DNA from: Microlunatus capsulatus
Lineage (GTDB): Bacteria; Actinomycetota; Actinomycetes; Propionibacteriales; Propionibacteriaceae
DNA length: 64,000 nucleotides
Assembly: GCF_017876495.1 (NCBI RefSeq)
Contig: NZ_JAGIOB010000001.1
Coordinates: 3,224,001-3,288,000 of the forward strand
Direction: 5' to 3'
Shown here: in pieces, positions 9,166-17,003 of the stretch
How the letters are laid out: every line of letters begins with the position of its first letter
Position numbering within the stretch: the first letter of the stretch is position 1
Notes under the pieces: generated by a model
The model's input: only the letters and a program-made list of their open reading frames with translations
Database searches by the model: none
What the model was told of the DNA's origin: nothing
Made by a program: the position numbers and the translations under genes

Positions 9166-9771
9166 TCAGCGGGCGCAGGGCAGCAGGCCCTGCGGGGTCA
9201 CGAGCCCGTCCACGGGGACGTCCCAGGCCTGGGCCGGGACGGCGTCGAAGACCTCGTCGGCGTTCAGCAGCACCCAGACGGGCGCGGCCGGGTCGGCGGC
9301 GGCCAGGGCGCGGTCGTACCAGCCGCCGCCGCGGCCCAGCCGGTCACCCCGGCGGTTCGCGGCCAGCCCGGGGCACAGCACCAGCTCGGCGGCCCGGAGG
9401 CCGTCGTCGGGCAGCGGTTCGCCGGCCGGCTCGAGGATGCCGTGCCGCCCGGGCCGCAGGGCGTCCGGGCCGGCATAGGGCGCCCAGGCCGGCGCCCGCC
9501 CGCGGCTGAGGACCGGCAGCAGCACCTCCACCCCGTGCGCGGCGAGCCAGCCGACCAGCTGCAGGGTCCCGGGCTCGGCCCCGGTGGAGAGGTAGGCGGC
9601 CACCGTCCGCGGCAGGGTGGCGCCGAGCGCCGCGTCCAGCACGGCCAGCCGGGCCTCGTCGTCGGCGGTGCGCTGCTCGGCGCTCCGGCTCTCCCGGCGC
9701 AGCTGGACCGCCTGACGCAGCACGTCCTTGGCCCGGGCCAGGGCGGCGTCGTCGGCGGTGGTCGGGGGCAT
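9166..9771 (-). CDS. fthC: 5-formyltetrahydrofolate cyclo-ligase
   Basis: ATP-dependent enzyme (MTHFS) converting 5-formyl-THF to 5,10-methenyl-THF, returning a storage folate to the one-carbon pool. The 201-aa length is normal. The hallmark substrate/ATP loop RLGRGGGWYD is at about residues 144-153, and basic residues of the N-terminal ATP site (KDVLRQ, RRESR) are present. It diverges from the alpha-glucosidase gene. ATG 9771 follows a TAGCAT box by 6 nt, so the mRNA is probably leaderless. Its position close to moeA(glp), rimJ and glpR is a conserved actinobacterial arrangement. Confidence 0.93.
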   Translation of the reverse strand: MPPTTADDAALARAKDVLRQAVQLRRESRSAEQRTADDEARLAVLDAALGATLPRTVAAYLSTGAEPGTLQLVGWLAAHGVEVLLPVLSRGRAPAWAPYAGPDALRPGRHGILEPAGEPLPDDGLRAAELVLCPGLAANRRGDRLGRGGGWYDRALAAADPAAPVWVLLNADEVFDAVPAQAWDVPVDGLVTPQGLLPCAR

Positions 9772-9777
9772 CCGCCC

Positions 9778-9798
9778 ATGCTAGGGAGGCCCTAGCAT
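9778..9798. promoter_or_regulatory. Symmetric divergent promoter for fthC and the alpha-glucosidase
   Basis: A perfect inverted repeat, ATGCTAGGG and CCCTAGCAT with AGG between, fills the 34-bp gap. Each arm carries TAGCAT as a -10 box, one per strand, lying 6 nt from the fthC start and 7 nt from the alpha-glucosidase start. The two transcripts would both be leaderless and their polymerase sites overlap. Confidence 0.7.
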
Positions 9799-9805
9799 CT
9801 CCCGG

Positions 9806-11488
9806 GTGAGCGCACCGACCCCCGCGACGACGACCAGCGCGGCCACGGCCGCCGACCGGGACTGGTGGCGCCAGGCCGTGGTCTACCAGGTCTACCCGCG
9901 GAGCTTCGCCGACAGCGACGGCAGCGGGCTGGGCGACCTGCCCGGCCTCACCGCGCGGGTCGACCACCTCGCCGACCTCGGCGTCGACGCCCTGTGGCTG
10001 AGCCCCTTCTACCCCTCGCCGATGGCTGACGGCGGCTACGACGTCTCCGACTACCGCGACGTCCACCCGCAGCTGGGCACGCTGACCGACTTCGACGCCC
10101 TGGTCGCCGCCGCGCACGGCCGCGGGCTCAAGGTGATCGTCGACATCGTCCCCAACCACACCTCCGACGAGCACCCCTGGTTCGTCGAGGCGCTCGCCTC
10201 CCCGCCCGGCTCGCCGGCGAGGGACCGCTACATCTTCCGCGACGGGATCGGCACCGACGGCCCGGGCCACGACGGCACCCACCCGCCGTCGGACTGGGTG
10301 GCGCACTTCGGCGGACCGGCCTGGACCCAGGTGCCGGACGGCCAGTGGTACTGCCACCTCTTCGCCCCGCAGCAGCCCGACCTCGACTGGCGGCACCCGG
10401 AGGTGCGCGCCGACTTCCTCACCACGCTGCGGTTCTGGGCCGACCGCGGCGTGGACGGCTACCGCGTCGACGTCGCGCACGCGCTGGCCAAGGACCTCTC
10501 CGAGCCGCTGCGCAGCAAGCCGGACCTGGAGGACGACCTGCCCGTCGACGGGTCCGACCCGCTGTACGACCGCGACGACGTGCACCAGATCTACCGGGAG
10601 TGGCGGGAGGTCTTCAACACCTACGACCCGCCGCGGACCGCCGTCGCCGAAGCCGTCTCCCACCCGGCCCGACGGGCGCTCTACGCCCGCCCCAGCGAGC
10701 TGGGCCAGGCCTTCAACTTCGACCTGCTCAAGGCCGACTTCGACGCGGCCCAGTTCGCCGAGGTCATCACCTTCTGCCTGCGCGAGGCGGCCAAGACCGG
10801 CTCGTCCTCGACGTGGGTGCTGTCCAACCACGACGTCGTGCGGCACCCGACCCGCTACGGGCTGCCCGCCGACGTCGACACCCGCGCCTGGCTGATGAGC
10901 GAGGGCGCCGACCCCGTCGCCGACGAGGCCCGCGGGCTGCGCCGGGCCCGCGCGGCGACCGCGCTGATGCTGGCGCTGCCCGGCTCGTCCTACCTCTACC
11001 AGGGCGAGGAGCTGGGGCTGCCCGAGGTGGCCGACCTGCCGACGGAGCTGCTGCAGGACCCGACCTGGGAGAACAGCGGGCACACCGAGAAGGGGCGCGA
11101 CGGCTGCCGGGTCCCGCTGCCGTGGACCGCCGAGGGCCCGTCGCTGGGCTTCGGGTCGGGTCCCGGCTGGCTGCCCCAGCCGGCGGGGTTCGCCGCCCTC
11201 AGCGCGCAGGCGCAGACGGGTGCGGCGGGCTCCACCCTCGAGCTGTACCGCTCAGCGCTGCGGCTGCGCCGTCAGCTGCAGGGGGAGGAGACCTTCACCT
11301 GGGTCTCCTCCGACGGCCCGGTGCTGCACTTCGAGCGGCCGGGCGGGTGGCACTGCGTGACCAACTTCGGCTCCGACCCGGCGCCGCTGCCCGAGGGTCA
11401 GCTGGTGCTGAGCAGCGCCGTCGGCCCCGTCGTCGACCAGCTGCCGGGGGAGACGACGGTCTGGTTCACTCGTCCCCGTCCGGCGTGA
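9806..11488 (+). CDS. GH13 alpha-glucosidase
   Basis: Cytoplasmic alpha-amylase-superfamily enzyme (560 aa) of the oligo-1,6-glucosidase/alpha-glucosidase branch, releasing glucose from short maltooligosaccharides or related alpha-glucosides. Conserved regions appear in order: DIVPNH (about 113-118), nucleophile D222 in GYRVDVAHA, acid/base E282 in AVAEA, and transition-state D343 in SNHD. The start is GTG 9806, 7 nt after a TAGCAT box, so the message is likely leaderless. Its last 23 bp overlap the convergent glycosylase gene. No transporter is adjacent, so the in vivo substrate is not settled; trehalose or sucrose activity cannot be excluded from sequence alone. Confidence 0.9.
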   Translation: MSAPTPATTTSAATAADRDWWRQAVVYQVYPRSFADSDGSGLGDLPGLTARVDHLADLGVDALWLSPFYPSPMADGGYDVSDYRDVHPQLGTLTDFDALVAAAHGRGLKVIVDIVPNHTSDEHPWFVEALASPPGSPARDRYIFRDGIGTDGPGHDGTHPPSDWVAHFGGPAWTQVPDGQWYCHLFAPQQPDLDWRHPEVRADFLTTLRFWADRGVDGYRVDVAHALAKDLSEPLRSKPDLEDDLPVDGSDPLYDRDDVHQIYREWREVFNTYDPPRTAVAEAVSHPARRALYARPSELGQAFNFDLLKADFDAAQFAEVITFCLREAAKTGSSSTWVLSNHDVVRHPTRYGLPADVDTRAWLMSEGADPVADEARGLRRARAATALMLALPGSSYLYQGEELGLPEVADLPTELLQDPTWENSGHTEKGRDGCRVPLPWTAEGPSLGFGSGPGWLPQPAGFAALSAQAQTGAAGSTLELYRSALRLRRQLQGEETFTWVSSDGPVLHFERPGGWHCVTNFGSDPAPLPEGQLVLSSAVGPVVDQLPGETTVWFTRPRPA

Positions 11489-12392
11489 CGGGGACGCCCG
11501 GGGCGGCGGTGGCCACCTCGGCGCCCGCGCCCAGGGCGGCGTCGCGCGGCTCAGGCTGGCAGCGCGGGCACCAGAAGAGGTTGCGGGTGACCATGACGGC
11601 GTGCGCGATCGGGGTGTCGCAGCGGCGGCAGGGCTCACCGGTCCGCCGGTAGACGTAGTGGGCGTCGACGCGGCGTGCGGGCCCCGAGCGGCGCTCGCGG
11701 TCGTCGGGGTCGGTGGTGATGATCTTGCCGGTGCGGACGCCGTGCCGCATGAGCCGGACCAGGTCCTCCCACATGTCCAGCCAGACGACGGGGTCGAGGT
11801 CGCGGCCGGCGAGGTAGGGGTGGACGCCGTGCCGGAAGAGGATCTCGGCCCGGTAGACGTTGCCGACGCCGGCCAGCACCGTCTGGTTCATCAGCAGCGC
11901 GCCCAGCGCCGTCCGGCTGCGGGCCAGCTTGGCCTGCGCCAGCCCCGGGTCGGCGCCCGGCCGCAGCGGGTCGGGGCCCAGCTTGGCCGCGACCTCGTCC
12001 TTCTCGCCCCGGGTGATCACCTCGCAGGTGATCGGACCGCGCAGGTCGAGGTAGGTCTCCTCGCCCTGCAGCCGCAGCCGGAGCGCCCCCTTCGGCTCCG
12101 GGGCGGGCAGCTTGCCCTCGCTGAACTTGCCGTAGAGGCCGAGGTGGACGTGGAGGTACAGGTCGTCGCGGGGGGTGCGGGGGGTCGTCCCCCCGCCGTC
12201 GGCAGAGGGCCCGTTGTCGTAGCGGTGGAAGAGGTGCTTGCCGTAGGCGTCGGTGGCCTCGAGCGTGCGCCCGTCCAGCAGGGCAGCTCCGTCGGCGAAC
12301 CGGCCCTGGGGGCTGGACGCGCGGAGGGTCTGGCCGCCGAACAGCTTCGCGTGCCGTCGGGCCAGGCGGTGGATCGTATGTCCTTCAGGCAC
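11466..12392 (-). CDS. Fpg/Nei-family DNA glycosylase/AP lyase
   Basis: Base-excision repair enzyme of 308 aa removing oxidised bases and nicking at the abasic site. With the GTG start at 12392 the protein begins PEGHTIH after the initiator, placing the catalytic Pro2 and Glu3 correctly. The conserved lysine is in DAYGKHL (about 53), and a C-terminal zinc finger CxxC...CxxC ends the domain. A longer start at 12413 would bury Pro2 and is rejected. TACAGT at 12400-12405 is 7 nt from this GTG, fitting a leaderless mRNA. The PEGHTIH form is closer to mycobacterial Nei2 than to Fpg. Its upstream region contains a 44-bp nested palindrome. Confidence 0.92.
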   Translation of the reverse strand: MPEGHTIHRLARRHAKLFGGQTLRASSPQGRFADGAALLDGRTLEATDAYGKHLFHRYDNGPSADGGGTTPRTPRDDLYLHVHLGLYGKFSEGKLPAPEPKGALRLRLQGEETYLDLRGPITCEVITRGEKDEVAAKLGPDPLRPGADPGLAQAKLARSRTALGALLMNQTVLAGVGNVYRAEILFRHGVHPYLAGRDLDPVVWLDMWEDLVRLMRHGVRTGKIITTDPDDRERRSGPARRVDAHYVYRRTGEPCRRCDTPIAHAVMVTRNLFWCPRCQPEPRDAALGAGAEVATAAPGVPVTPDGDE

Positions 12393-12429
12393 GCTGGCGA
12401 CTGTAGTGCGCACGCCCCAACCTCCGGAG

Positions 12430-12473
12430 TTGTCAGAACTCGGTTGACCCAGGGGTCAACAGGCTTCTGACAA
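12430..12473. promoter_or_regulatory. Nested 44-bp palindrome between the glycosylase and moeA
   Basis: Outer arms TTGTCAGAA (12430-12438) and TTCTGACAA (12465-12473) enclose inner arms GTTGACCC (12443-12450) and GGGTCAAC (12453-12460), all perfect. It is just upstream of the glycosylase -35 region. TTGTCAGAA resembles the first half of the actinobacterial DNA-damage (PafBC) promoter motif, but the matching -10 is absent, so the binding protein is unknown. Confidence 0.6.
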
Positions 12474-12523
12474 GTCGGCACCGGGCCGCGCCGTGGCTCA
12501 GCGCCAGCCGTGCGGGCGGGACC

Positions 12524-12529
12524 TAGGGT
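12524..12529 (+). promoter_or_regulatory. Leaderless -10 box for moeA
   Basis: TAGGGT lies 7 nt before ATG 12537. This decides the start over an upstream in-frame GTG at 12510. Confidence 0.65.
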
Positions 12530-12536
12530 GACCGGT

Positions 12537-13859
12537 ATGCCCCTGTTCGGCCGCAAGAAGACGGACGACCCGGTCCCGCTGGACCGGACGCGTGAGCCCC
12601 TGCCCCCACCGCCCGAGCCGGGGCCCTCGGGCCTGCGCTCGCTGGAGGACCACCGCGACTACCTGCTGTCCTGCCTGGAGCCGCTGCCGGCGTTCAGCCA
12701 GCACGTGCTCGACGCCCTCGGGCTGAGCCTTTGCGAGGACGTCTACTCCGCCGTCAGCATGCCCCGCTTCGACAACTCCGCGATGGACGGCTACGCCGTG
12801 CGGGCCGTCGACGTCGCGGGGGCCACCGCGGACGCCCCCGTCAGCCTGCCGGTGGTCGGCGAGGTCGCCGCCGGGCAGGACGCGCTGCACCGGCTCTCGC
12901 CCGGCACCGCGATCAAGATCATGACCGGCGCGCCGCTGCCCGACCACGCCGACGCCGTCGTCCCCTACGAGGCGACCGACCGCGGCACCAGCGACGTCCG
13001 CGTCTTCGCCCCCAGCGGCGTCGGCCAGCACGTCCGCTACGTCGGCGAGGACGTCGTCGCGGGGGCCCAGCTGTTCTCCGCCGGGCAGCAGATCGGGCCG
13101 CGCGACGTCGGGCTGCTGGCCGGCATCGGCCTGGACTCGGTGCTGGTCCGCCCCCGGCCGCGGGTGGCCGTCGTCAGCACCGGCACCGAGCTGGTCGAGC
13201 CCGGCCAGGAGCTGGGCAACGCGCACCAGATCTACGACTCCAACTCCTACCTGCTGGCCGCCGCCGCCCGCGAGGCCGGGGCGCACGTGTTCCGGGTGGG
13301 CCTGGTCAGCGACGACCCCGAGCAGGTCAAGCAGCTGATCACCGACCAGCTGGTCCGCGCCGACCTCGTGGTGAGCACCGGCGGGGTCAGCCAGGGCGAC
13401 TACGACGTGGTCAAGGTGGTGATGCCCGAGCTGGGCGCGACCGACTTCACCCAGGTGGCCATGCAGCCCGGCAAGCCGCAGGGCTTCGGCCTCGTGGGCG
13501 ACGACCGGACCCCGATGATCATGCTCCCGGGCAACCCCGTCAGCGCGTTCGTGTCCTTCGAGGCGTTCGTCCGGCCGGCCATCCGGCGGCTGATGGGCCT
13601 GACGCCGTACACCCGCCCGGTGCGCCGGGCCCGGGTCACCCACGACGTCAGCTCCGCGCCGGGGCGTCAGCAGCTGGCGCGCGGCATCGCCAGCCTGGCC
13701 GAGGACGGCAGCCTGCTCGTCGAGCTGGCCGGCGGCCACGGGTCGCACCTGATGGGCGACCTGTCCCGGGCCAACGCGCTGGTCGTGCTGCCCGAGGACG
13801 TCACCGCCGTCGAGGCGGGCGAGGACGTCGACGTCTGGCTGCTCGACGAGGTGGCGTGA
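12537..13859 (+). CDS. moeA: MoeA/Glp-family molybdopterin molybdotransferase (gephyrin-like)
   Basis: 440-aa MoeA-fold protein. A 35-residue Pro-rich, charged N-terminal extension precedes domain 1 (SLEDHRDYLL); then come the conserved MPRFDNSAMDGYA segment, the MPT-binding TGGVSQGDYD loop, LPGNPVSA and the C-terminal domain. MoeA inserts molybdate into adenylated molybdopterin. The synteny moeA-(moaC-mog)-rimJ-glpR is that of the corynebacterial Glp gene, whose product binds FtsZ and the membrane receptor GlpR in cell division. Here moaC and mog are translationally coupled to it, so it may serve in cofactor synthesis, division, or both. Start ATG 12537 is supported by the leaderless box. 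Confidence 0.9.
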   Translation: MPLFGRKKTDDPVPLDRTREPLPPPPEPGPSGLRSLEDHRDYLLSCLEPLPAFSQHVLDALGLSLCEDVYSAVSMPRFDNSAMDGYAVRAVDVAGATADAPVSLPVVGEVAAGQDALHRLSPGTAIKIMTGAPLPDHADAVVPYEATDRGTSDVRVFAPSGVGQHVRYVGEDVVAGAQLFSAGQQIGPRDVGLLAGIGLDSVLVRPRPRVAVVSTGTELVEPGQELGNAHQIYDSNSYLLAAAAREAGAHVFRVGLVSDDPEQVKQLITDQLVRADLVVSTGGVSQGDYDVVKVVMPELGATDFTQVAMQPGKPQGFGLVGDDRTPMIMLPGNPVSAFVSFEAFVRPAIRRLMGLTPYTRPVRRARVTHDVSSAPGRQQLARGIASLAEDGSLLVELAGGHGSHLMGDLSRANALVVLPEDVTAVEAGEDVDVWLLDEVA

Positions 13860-14347
13860 TGGCCGAGCAGCCCTTCCCGCACCTGACCGCCACCGGCCAA
13901 GCCCGGATGGTCGACGTCTCGGCCAAGGAGGTGACGGCCCGTAGCGCGACCGCGGCCGGCCGGGTCCGGCTGAGCGCGGAGTGCGTCGCCGCCCTGCGCG
14001 ACGGCGCGGTGCCCAAGGGCGACGCGCTGGCCGTCGCCCGGATCGCCGGCATCCAGGGCGCCAAGAAGACCCCGGACCTGGTCCCGCTCTGCCACCCCCT
14101 CTCGATCAGCGGGGTGGACGTCACCGCCGAGGTGACCGACGACGGGGTCGAGCTGACCGCCACCGTGCGGACCACCGACCGGACCGGTGTCGAGATGGAG
14201 GCGCTGACGGCCGTCAGCACGGCGGCGCTCACCGTCGTCGACATGATCAAGGCGATCGACCGGGCCGCGGTGATCACCGACGTCCGGGTGATCAGCAAGT
14301 CCGGCGGCCGCCGCGGCGACTGGCAGCGCGCGGAGGACGGGCGGTGA
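13859..14347 (+). CDS. moaC: Cyclic pyranopterin monophosphate synthase
   Basis: 162-aa second enzyme of molybdopterin synthesis, converting the MoaA product to cPMP. The conserved VDVSAKEVT, LCHPLSISG, GVEMEALTAV, VDMIKAID and ISKSGG segments are all visible. Its ATG overlaps the moeA stop by one base (TGATG), so translation is coupled. The overlapping downstream start shows it is part of one operon with mog and the acetyltransferase. Confidence 0.95.
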   Translation: MAEQPFPHLTATGQARMVDVSAKEVTARSATAAGRVRLSAECVAALRDGAVPKGDALAVARIAGIQGAKKTPDLVPLCHPLSISGVDVTAEVTDDGVELTATVRTTDRTGVEMEALTAVSTAALTVVDMIKAIDRAAVITDVRVISKSGGRRGDWQRAEDGR

Positions 14348-14847
14348 GCGGCGACGACCGGTCCCTCGACGCCGACGCGCTCGTGGTCACCGTCTCCACC
14401 CGCGCGTCGGCCGGGGTCTACGAGGACCGCTCCGGTCCGGTGGTGGTGGAGGCCCTGCGCGCGCTCGGCTTCCGCGTCGGCGACGCGGTCGTGGTGCCCG
14501 ACGGCGACGCCGTCGGCGAGGCGCTGCGGCGCGCGGTGGCGCAGGGCTGCGCCGTCGTCGTCACCACCGGCGGCACCGGGCTGAGCCCCGACGACCACAC
14601 CCCCGAGCAGACCCGGGCGGTGCTGGACCGCGAGGTCCCGGCGCTGGCGGCCGAGGTCGCCCGGTACGGCGTCGACCACGGGGTGCCGACGGCGCTGCTC
14701 AGCCGCGGCGTCGCCGGGGTGGCCGGCCGGACCCTCGTCGTCAACCTGCCCGGCTCGACCGGGGGTGCCCGGGACGGGATGGCTGTGCTCGCCCCCGTGC
14801 TGCCGCACGCGGTGGCCCAGCTGCGGGGAGACGACCATCCCCGGTGA
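14344..14847 (+). CDS. mog: MogA/MoaB-family molybdopterin adenylyltransferase
   Basis: 167-aa G-domain protein that adenylates molybdopterin before metal insertion. The TTGGTGLSPDDHTPE loop is the family signature and lies at about residues 74-88; NLPGSTGG follows near residue 137. The GTG start at 14344 overlaps the moaC stop (GTGA). The neighbouring MoeA completes the two-step metal insertion pathway, whereas MoaA, MoaD and MoaE are not in this window. Confidence 0.92.
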   Translation: MSGDDRSLDADALVVTVSTRASAGVYEDRSGPVVVEALRALGFRVGDAVVVPDGDAVGEALRRAVAQGCAVVVTTGGTGLSPDDHTPEQTRAVLDREVPALAAEVARYGVDHGVPTALLSRGVAGVAGRTLVVNLPGSTGGARDGMAVLAPVLPHAVAQLRGDDHPR

Positions 14848-15548
14848 GCGCGTGCGGCGGGGGAGGCGGCCCTGACGTGGGCGGTCACGTCGAGCGGCCG
14901 CAGCGCAGCGTGTCCCCGCTCCAGATGTTCGGGCGGCACCACTGGCCGGTGAGCCTGCGCCACGGGCTGGTCCAGCTGGCGCCCATGCGGCGCCGCGACC
15001 GGGCCGCCTGGGAGCGGGTCCGAAGCGCGAACGCCGGCTGGCTGCGGCCGTGGGAGGCGACGCTGCCGCCCGGGGCGCAGGCGGGCCCGGCCACCTACGC
15101 CGGCCTGGTGCACACCCTCACCCGGCAGGCCCGCGAGGGCCGGATGCTGCCCTGGCTGGTCTTCTATGACGTGGGTGGACCCGGCCAGCCGCAGCTCGCG
15201 GGGCAGCTGACGGTCAGCGGCATCGTCGGCGGCTCGGCGTCGTGGGGCCAGATCGGCTACTGGGTCGACGAGCGGCTCGCCGGGCGAGGGATCATCCCGA
15301 CCGCCGTGGCGCTGGCCGTGGACTACTGCTTCGAGGTCATGCACCTGCACCGGATCGAGATCGCCATCCGGCCCGAGAACACCCAGAGCCTGCGGGTGGT
15401 GGCCAAGCTCGGGTTCCGCCCGGAGGGGCTGCGCCCCCGCTACCTGCACATCGACGGCGACTGGCGCGACCACCTGGTCTTCGCCCTCAACGCCGAGGAG
15501 GTCCCCGAGGGGATGCTGCAGCGCTGGGAGAGCCTCCGGCCGCGCTGA
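14844..15548 (+). CDS. rimJ: RimJ/RimL-type GNAT N-acetyltransferase
   Basis: 234-aa acetyltransferase. The core GNAT fold spans about residues 38-225: substrate strand VQLAPMRRRD, acetyl-CoA region WVDERLAGRGI (RxxGxG-like, degenerate), and RIEIAIRPENTQSLRVVAKL with the conserved Asn, followed by GFRPEGL. It is annotated in relatives as ribosomal-protein-alanine N-acetyltransferase, but its true substrate in actinobacteria is unproven. The GTG start overlaps the mog stop (GTGA). It keeps the conserved place between glp/mog and glpR. About 35 residues before the fold look disordered. Confidence 0.88.
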   Translation: MSACGGGGGPDVGGHVERPQRSVSPLQMFGRHHWPVSLRHGLVQLAPMRRRDRAAWERVRSANAGWLRPWEATLPPGAQAGPATYAGLVHTLTRQAREGRMLPWLVFYDVGGPGQPQLAGQLTVSGIVGGSASWGQIGYWVDERLAGRGIIPTAVALAVDYCFEVMHLHRIEIAIRPENTQSLRVVAKLGFRPEGLRPRYLHIDGDWRDHLVFALNAEEVPEGMLQRWESLRPR

Positions 15549-15586
15549 CCGGGTGGTGTCGTGTGGGCCCTCAGGAACCACCGCGG

Positions 15587-15690
15587 CCTGAGCTCGTCGA
15601 AAGCCCTTCGACAGGCTCAGGGAGCGGTGGTCGCAAGGCTCAGGGAGCGCGGGTCGCGAGGCTCTTCGACAGGGTCAGGGAGCGGTGCTG
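15587..15690. repeat. Cluster of REP-like palindromic elements (family 1)
   Basis: The unit is an inverted pair CCTGAGCTCGTCGAA / TTCGACAGGCTCAGG (15587-15621), followed by degenerate half-copies near 15635 (GGCTCAGGGAGCG) and 15663 (TCTTCGACAGGGTCAGG). The same half-site recurs at 44266-44438 and, exactly, inside ileS. It fills the gap between the acetyltransferase gene and glpR. Confidence 0.85.
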
Positions 15691-15759
15691 GGCCGGAACT
15701 TCCCGACACACCGCCGCAGGTCCGGCGGGCGGCGGAGGCGTCCACCTACGGTTCCGGGT

Positions 15760-16533
15760 GTGGGGACGACAGGTGTGATCTTCGGGGCGATCGCGATCGC
15801 CTGGCTGGCCTATCTCGTGCCCCACTTCGTGCGCCGCCGCGAGGAGGAGCTCGTCGTCGACGAGACCGACCCGGCCGCCCGCTTCTCCGAGTCGATGCGC
15901 GTCGTCCGGCACGGCACGGCCCCGCTGCTCAACCAGGACCTCAGCCCGATCGCCCAGTACGAGGTCTCGACGCCGCTCACCCGGCGGGCCGCGATCCACG
16001 AGCTGCGCCGACTCGAGCAGGTGGCCGCGAGCCGCCGCCGCCGGGTGCTGCTGGTCCTGCTCGCGCTGCTGAGCGCGGCCGTCGGCGTGGCTGCGGCCGG
16101 CACCCTGCCCTGGGGGCTCGTCGCGGTCCCGGGCGCCCTGCTGCTGGCCTTCCTCACCGTCGCCCGGTTCAGCGTCCGCACCATGCGCCGCGAGCTCGAC
16201 GCCCGCTTCGCCCGCATCCGCCAGGGCAGCGACACCGAGTCGACCGTGCGGCTCAGCCGCAAGGACCTCGCCGCCGCGACGTCCGCCCCCTCCAAGGCCG
16301 TCACGGCGACCTCGTCGACCGGTGCCCTGTGGGACCCGGTCCCGATCACGGTGCCGACCTACGTCTCCAGGCCGCTGGCCCCGCGCACCGTGCGCACCAT
16401 CGACCTGTCCGGTCCCGGCGTCGCCAGCTCGGCCCGGCAGGACGGCCCGGTCACCGCCGACGCCCCCGCCGTCGCGGTCCGGGAGAGCCGGCCCGAGCGC
16501 GAGGACGACGGCCGGCAGGCCGCAGCCGGGTGA
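15760..16533 (+). CDS. glpR: Divisome-associated membrane protein GlpR/SepX
   Basis: 257-aa membrane protein. One helix is at the very N-terminus (VIFGAIAIAWLAYLVPHF, about residues 6-23), followed by RRREEEL and ARFSESMRVVR, a pattern shared with streptomycete SepX and corynebacterial GlpR. A central hydrophobic pair spans about 86-128, and a long polar cytoplasmic tail ends the protein. In relatives it stabilises the division ring and binds the MoeA-like Glp. GTG 15760 is chosen because TACGGT (15747-15752) is exactly 7 nt upstream, a leaderless arrangement, and because the N-terminal helix then starts the protein. Identification rests on motif pattern plus the moeA-rimJ-glpR order. Confidence 0.82.
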   Translation: MGTTGVIFGAIAIAWLAYLVPHFVRRREEELVVDETDPAARFSESMRVVRHGTAPLLNQDLSPIAQYEVSTPLTRRAAIHELRRLEQVAASRRRRVLLVLLALLSAAVGVAAAGTLPWGLVAVPGALLLAFLTVARFSVRTMRRELDARFARIRQGSDTESTVRLSRKDLAAATSAPSKAVTATSSTGALWDPVPITVPTYVSRPLAPRTVRTIDLSGPGVASSARQDGPVTADAPAVAVRESRPEREDDGRQAAAG

Positions 16534-16594
16534 GCCGTGGCGGGCAGGACGGCCCGCCAGTGGTATTGTCTTCGGGTCGGTGAGAGCCGACGGA

Positions 16595-16667
16595 GGGGCT
16601 TTGGCGCAGTTGGTAGCGCGTCTCGTTCGCAATGAGAAGGTCAGGGGTTCGAATCCCCTAAGCTCCA
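16595..16667 (+). tRNA. tRNA-Ala (CGC anticodon)
   Basis: 73-nt cloverleaf. The acceptor GGGGCTT pairs with AAGCTCC and contains the G3-U70 pair that is the alanine identity element. The anticodon loop TTCGCAA gives CGC, reading GCG. The T arm is AGGGG-TTCGAAT-CCCCT. Discriminator A; CCA is not encoded. TATTGT at 16564-16569 is a plausible -10. Confidence 0.95.
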
Positions 16668-17003
16668 CTCTCCATCACCGCGGTCGACCGGGCAGGACGC
16701 CGGTCCCGCACCCCCGACTCCAGCTCCGGTCCCGCACGGGTGACCTGAGCGGGCCAGGGTCTAGCGCATTTGTCCGCCTTCGGTATTTAATCGTTCTCGA
16801 GGTCGAGCCGCTCCGGCGGCTTCTCCCCAGGGCCTCACGAAGCGGTGAGGGTGGGTTGAGACGTCAGCCCACCCTGACCCCGGAGGCCCGCTAGGGCGCT
16901 GGCGGTCCCCGGAGCCCCTAGACCCCGGCGGGTACAGTGCTCGCGTTGCGCGGACCCCGGCAGCACCAGCCGCCGGCCCGCCCAGGAGGGGAGAGCCCGA
17001 GAC
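16668..17003. other. Intergenic region between tRNA-Ala and zur
   Basis: No gene is evident in these 336 bp. Hairpins are AGCCGC-TCCG-GCGGCT (16806-16821, possible tRNA terminator) and AGGGTGGG/CCCACCCT (16847-16874). An unusually AT-rich patch lies at about 16784-16797. A -10 candidate TACAGT at 16933-16938 would start the zur mRNA with a leader of about 60 nt that contains AGGAGG at 16984-16989. Confidence 0.5.

Noticed and set aside
12393-12413. Longer start for the Fpg/Nei glycosylase
   Set aside because: It would add seven residues before the catalytic Pro2, and the leaderless box points to GTG 12392.
14344-14440. A complete molybdopterin pathway in this operon
   Set aside because: MoaA, MoaD and MoaE are missing from the window, so only cPMP synthesis and metal insertion steps are covered.
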